A stretch of 7,115 nucleotides of DNA. Origin: Dehalococcoidia bacterium. Lineage in GTDB: Bacteria; Chloroflexota; Dehalococcoidia; UBA1151; UBA1328. The stretch is from assembly GCA_030745955.1 (NCBI GenBank), contig JASLNQ010000114.1, forward strand, positions 1-7,115. Reading direction: 5' to 3'. This document shows positions 5,717 through 7,115 of the stretch, one piece after another. The notes beneath the pieces are model-generated. The model saw nothing but the letters and a program-made list of their open reading frames with translations. It ran no database searches and was not told the origin of the DNA. Made by a program: the position numbers and the translations under genes. Every line of letters begins with the position of its first letter. Position 1 is the stretch's first letter.

Positions 5717-6691
5717 ATGGTCACCGCGCACATCCCATACCTGAACAGCGAGATCGTGGTCTCCGACACCATGTCTCGCGGGTTCGTCCGCCTGTATGTC
5801 TTCCCCGAAGTTGACGGCACAGGCGAATACCTGTTTGGTTTACAGGTCCGGGTAAAGGGCGAATTTACTTCCCCCGAGCAGCAGATTGAAGTAGCCCAAA
5901 ACACCGGCATAGGCATCGCCAAGGCCAAGTTCCTCCTCAGGGCCTTCAAGCAGGGTTCAACACATACAGTCGATCTCGACGAGGAGTTCGGTGCACCCGA
6001 TGAAACCGCGTTGAACCTGGACCAGGTCACCGGGATTATCGGTCGCGCCCTCTGCCGGGTACACGATCACCGCAAGACAGTTCATCTCGACATAGCCGGC
6101 GTCGCCCACGAGCTGGGGGTTGACCAGGAATTGATCGAAACGGCGGTCCTGCGCATGTACGACGCAGGAAACCTTGACTTGATGTCGGCCCAGTATGGCG
6201 TGAGATTGACAAGGCAGGGCATCGATAAGTTCAACGCAACGTCCATCGGCATCGATACGGCCGTCGAGATCGTTACCATGGGCATCGCCAACCGGCTCGA
6301 CGCACTCAAGCCCGGGCTGGGACATCAACTCTCGAACCTGCAGGGTGCTGCATCCAGCACAAGTTCTTCTGGCCGGGAATTGCGAGGGTATGGCAACCGG
6401 GTCAGGGGATATTTCAAGGAGATCACGGAAACCATCTACGAGGCTGCAGGGCTGGAAGAAAACCCGGAGGACGACACGACCGAAACAAAGGTCTGGGCGG
6501 TATCAAAACTTGCAGGTTCCCAGTCCAGGACAGACCGGACCATGGCTCTCGCGAGATCGCTGGAGAGAACCGCCATGTCGTTCAACGAGGTCGCACGCAA
6601 GTCCAACCAACGGCAACCAGTCGAGGCCCACCTGATAATGGTCTACGTGGTCCTGGTGCTGGGTGAACTCTTGGACGCTGCCCAGCTATAG
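5717..6691 (+). CDS. Uncharacterised protein with central winged-helix-like segment
   Basis: I do not recognise this 324-aa protein. Residues 22-80 look like a beta-rich domain ending in a helix (RGFVRLYVFPEVDG, then an amphipathic region to LLRAFKQG). Residues 100-173 have the shape of a winged helix: a first helix (about 101-115), HLDIAGVAHELGVD (123-136) as helix-turn, QELIETAVLRMYDAG (137-151) as recognition helix, then a two-strand wing ending in GVRLTRQGIDKF (161-172). A Ser-rich linker (212-219) precedes a charged helical C-terminal part that ends in a hydrophobic helix (306-323), perhaps for oligomerisation. No signal peptide or clear membrane anchor is seen. ATG 5717 is preferred over an in-frame TTG at 5666, because the TTG lies inside the dyad, lacks a ribosome binding site, and adds an unlikely Cys/Thr-rich stretch; TAAACT also sits right upstream of the ATG. 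A sequence-specific regulator, perhaps of its own promoter, is an inference. Confidence 0.8.
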   Translation: MVTAHIPYLNSEIVVSDTMSRGFVRLYVFPEVDGTGEYLFGLQVRVKGEFTSPEQQIEVAQNTGIGIAKAKFLLRAFKQGSTHTVDLDEEFGAPDETALNLDQVTGIIGRALCRVHDHRKTVHLDIAGVAHELGVDQELIETAVLRMYDAGNLDLMSAQYGVRLTRQGIDKFNATSIGIDTAVEIVTMGIANRLDALKPGLGHQLSNLQGAASSTSSSGRELRGYGNRVRGYFKEITETIYEAAGLEENPEDDTTETKVWAVSKLAGSQSRTDRTMALARSLERTAMSFNEVARKSNQRQPVEAHLIMVYVVLVLGELLDAAQL

Positions 6692-6715
6692 CCCCGGTCC
6701 GTTCAACCTGCTTTC

Positions 6716-6726
6716 CAGGTGACCTG
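6716..6726. repeat. Short palindrome CAGGTGACCTG
   Basis: CAGGT and ACCTG flank a single central G, 25 bp after the stop of the unknown gene. The motif ACCTGCT also occurs twice here (from 6706 and from 6722). This could be a small operator or chance; no gene starts directly after it. Confidence 0.2.
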
Positions 6727-6777
6727 CTCCCCTCAGGCGTATCCAGCTGAATGATCGGACCCTGGCTTCCTGCCACC

Positions 6778-6825
6778 GAGGAGGAATCAGGCGCAGGGAA
6801 CAAAGAGGGTACCTGATTCGTCTTC
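6778..6825 (+). promoter_or_regulatory. Long imperfect stem-loop upstream of the lipoprotein gene
   Basis: GAATCAGG (6784-6791) and CCTGATTC (6812-6819) are an exact 8-bp inverted repeat. Past one G/G mismatch, five more pairs form (6778-6782 with 6821-6825, one of them G.U), making 14-nt arms around a 20-nt loop. The left arm holds AGGAGG (6779-6784), a perfect Shine-Dalgarno string with no start codon at working distance. The hairpin lacks a trailing U-tract. It may end the upstream transcript or act in the leader of the lipoprotein gene. Confidence 0.35.
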
Positions 6826-6855
6826 CTGTTGAGGCTGGATTCAAAGCTTACGAGC

Positions 6856-6859
6856 GGAG
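6856..6859 (+). promoter_or_regulatory. Ribosome binding site of the lipoprotein gene
   Basis: GGAG sits seven bases before ATG 6867, which fixes that start over the adjoining GTG at 6864. It is the clearest Shine-Dalgarno sequence before any of the main genes in the window. Confidence 0.65.
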
Positions 6860-6866
6860 ACCTGTG

Positions 6867-7115
6867 ATGACTCGAATATTCGGACTATTACCCCTGGTTG
6901 CGTTTCTTCTCGCCGCCTGTTGGGTCGCCAGCGAATCCGGTGAGGCGCCTGATCCGGTCATATCGTTCGGAACCGCCGCCGATTCAGTCGATTCAAACAC
7001 CCCCGGGCTACCTTCTGGGGGTCCCGCCCCCCTGTATGCCGACACACTCGTCGATTCCGATATGGATGCCGACGTTGTAGTGGTGGGTTACGTAGTCGTT
7101 GACTCGACCGGGGCC
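6867..7115 (+). CDS. Putative lipoprotein, N-terminal part (runs off the window)
   Basis: An open frame of 83 codons runs from ATG 6867 to the last base without a stop. The N-terminus MTRIFGLLPLVAFLLAAC is a classic lipoprotein signal peptide: one Arg in the n-region, a hydrophobic core at 4-17, and a lipobox LAAC with the lipidated cysteine at residue 18. The mature part starts CWVASESGEAPDP and is Asp/Ser/Pro/Gly-rich, as expected for a flexible tether. A beta-like stretch ADVVVVGYVVVDSTGA (68-83) at the window edge suggests that a folded domain begins there. The protein should be anchored on the outer face of the membrane. No function can be assigned from this fragment. It lies 175 bp after the unknown winged-helix gene on the same strand, so shared transcription is possible but not evident. 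Confidence 0.75.
   Translation, partial: MTRIFGLLPLVAFLLAACWVASESGEAPDPVISFGTAADSVDSNTPGLPSGGPAPLYADTLVDSDMDADVVVVGYVVVDSTGA

Noticed and set aside
6696..6761. GGTCCG and CGGACC as arms of one hairpin
   Set aside because: Only six pairs with a loop of over 50 nt; readily explained by chance in this composition.
6867..7115. TonB C-terminal-like domain suggested by VVVVGYVVVDSTG
   Set aside because: Only a loose strand-turn resemblance over about 15 residues at the truncated end; not enough to name a family.

Overview
The window is G+C-rich (about 60% by eye), compactly coded bacterial DNA. It holds three complete leftward genes, two complete rightward genes and the first part of a third rightward gene. 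I cannot name the species. The lipoprotein signal, the AcnA-type aconitase and a TANNNT promoter element exactly one promoter distance from an ATG would fit a high-GC free-living aerobe such as an actinobacterium or a marine chloroflexote. That placement is inference only. I see no insertion sequence, phage gene, CRISPR array, tRNA or rRNA.

Left part (25-2603, all leftward): a likely three-gene operon in transcription order. It starts with a 12-TM major facilitator permease of the oxalate/formate-monocarboxylate porter type. Next come the alpha and beta halves of a thiamine-diphosphate decarboxylase of the sulfopyruvate/phosphonopyruvate family (ComD/ComE-like). The alpha and beta genes overlap by ATGA. 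A simple reading is import of a small carboxylic acid by the permease and decarboxylation of a 2-oxo acid by the split enzyme. The true substrate cannot be read from the sequence.

Middle (2604-5487): a 196-bp divergent control region, then a full-length aconitase A (acnA, rightward, 895 aa) with all three iron-sulphur cysteines. The upstream region contains a 14-bp stem whose two G.U pairs can form only in the aconitase-sense RNA, so a leader RNA structure is plausible. A G+C-rich hairpin without a U-tract follows the acnA stop.

Right part (5488-7115): a 229-bp gap contains two inverted repeats, a possible 16-codon leader peptide, and a TAAACT element placed so that transcription could begin on the A of the next ATG. 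The following gene (5717-6691) encodes a 324-aa protein I do not recognise, with a winged-helix-like segment in its middle. It is the most open question in the window: a probable DNA-binding protein whose own upstream region carries an excellent dyad. After a 175-bp gap with another long inverted repeat, a lipoprotein gene begins at 6867 with a good ribosome binding site and runs off the right edge.

No clearly novel system is proven here. The items most worth checking are the unknown winged-helix protein with its dyad and leaderless-type promoter, the aconitase leader hairpin, and the substrate of the permease-decarboxylase operon.
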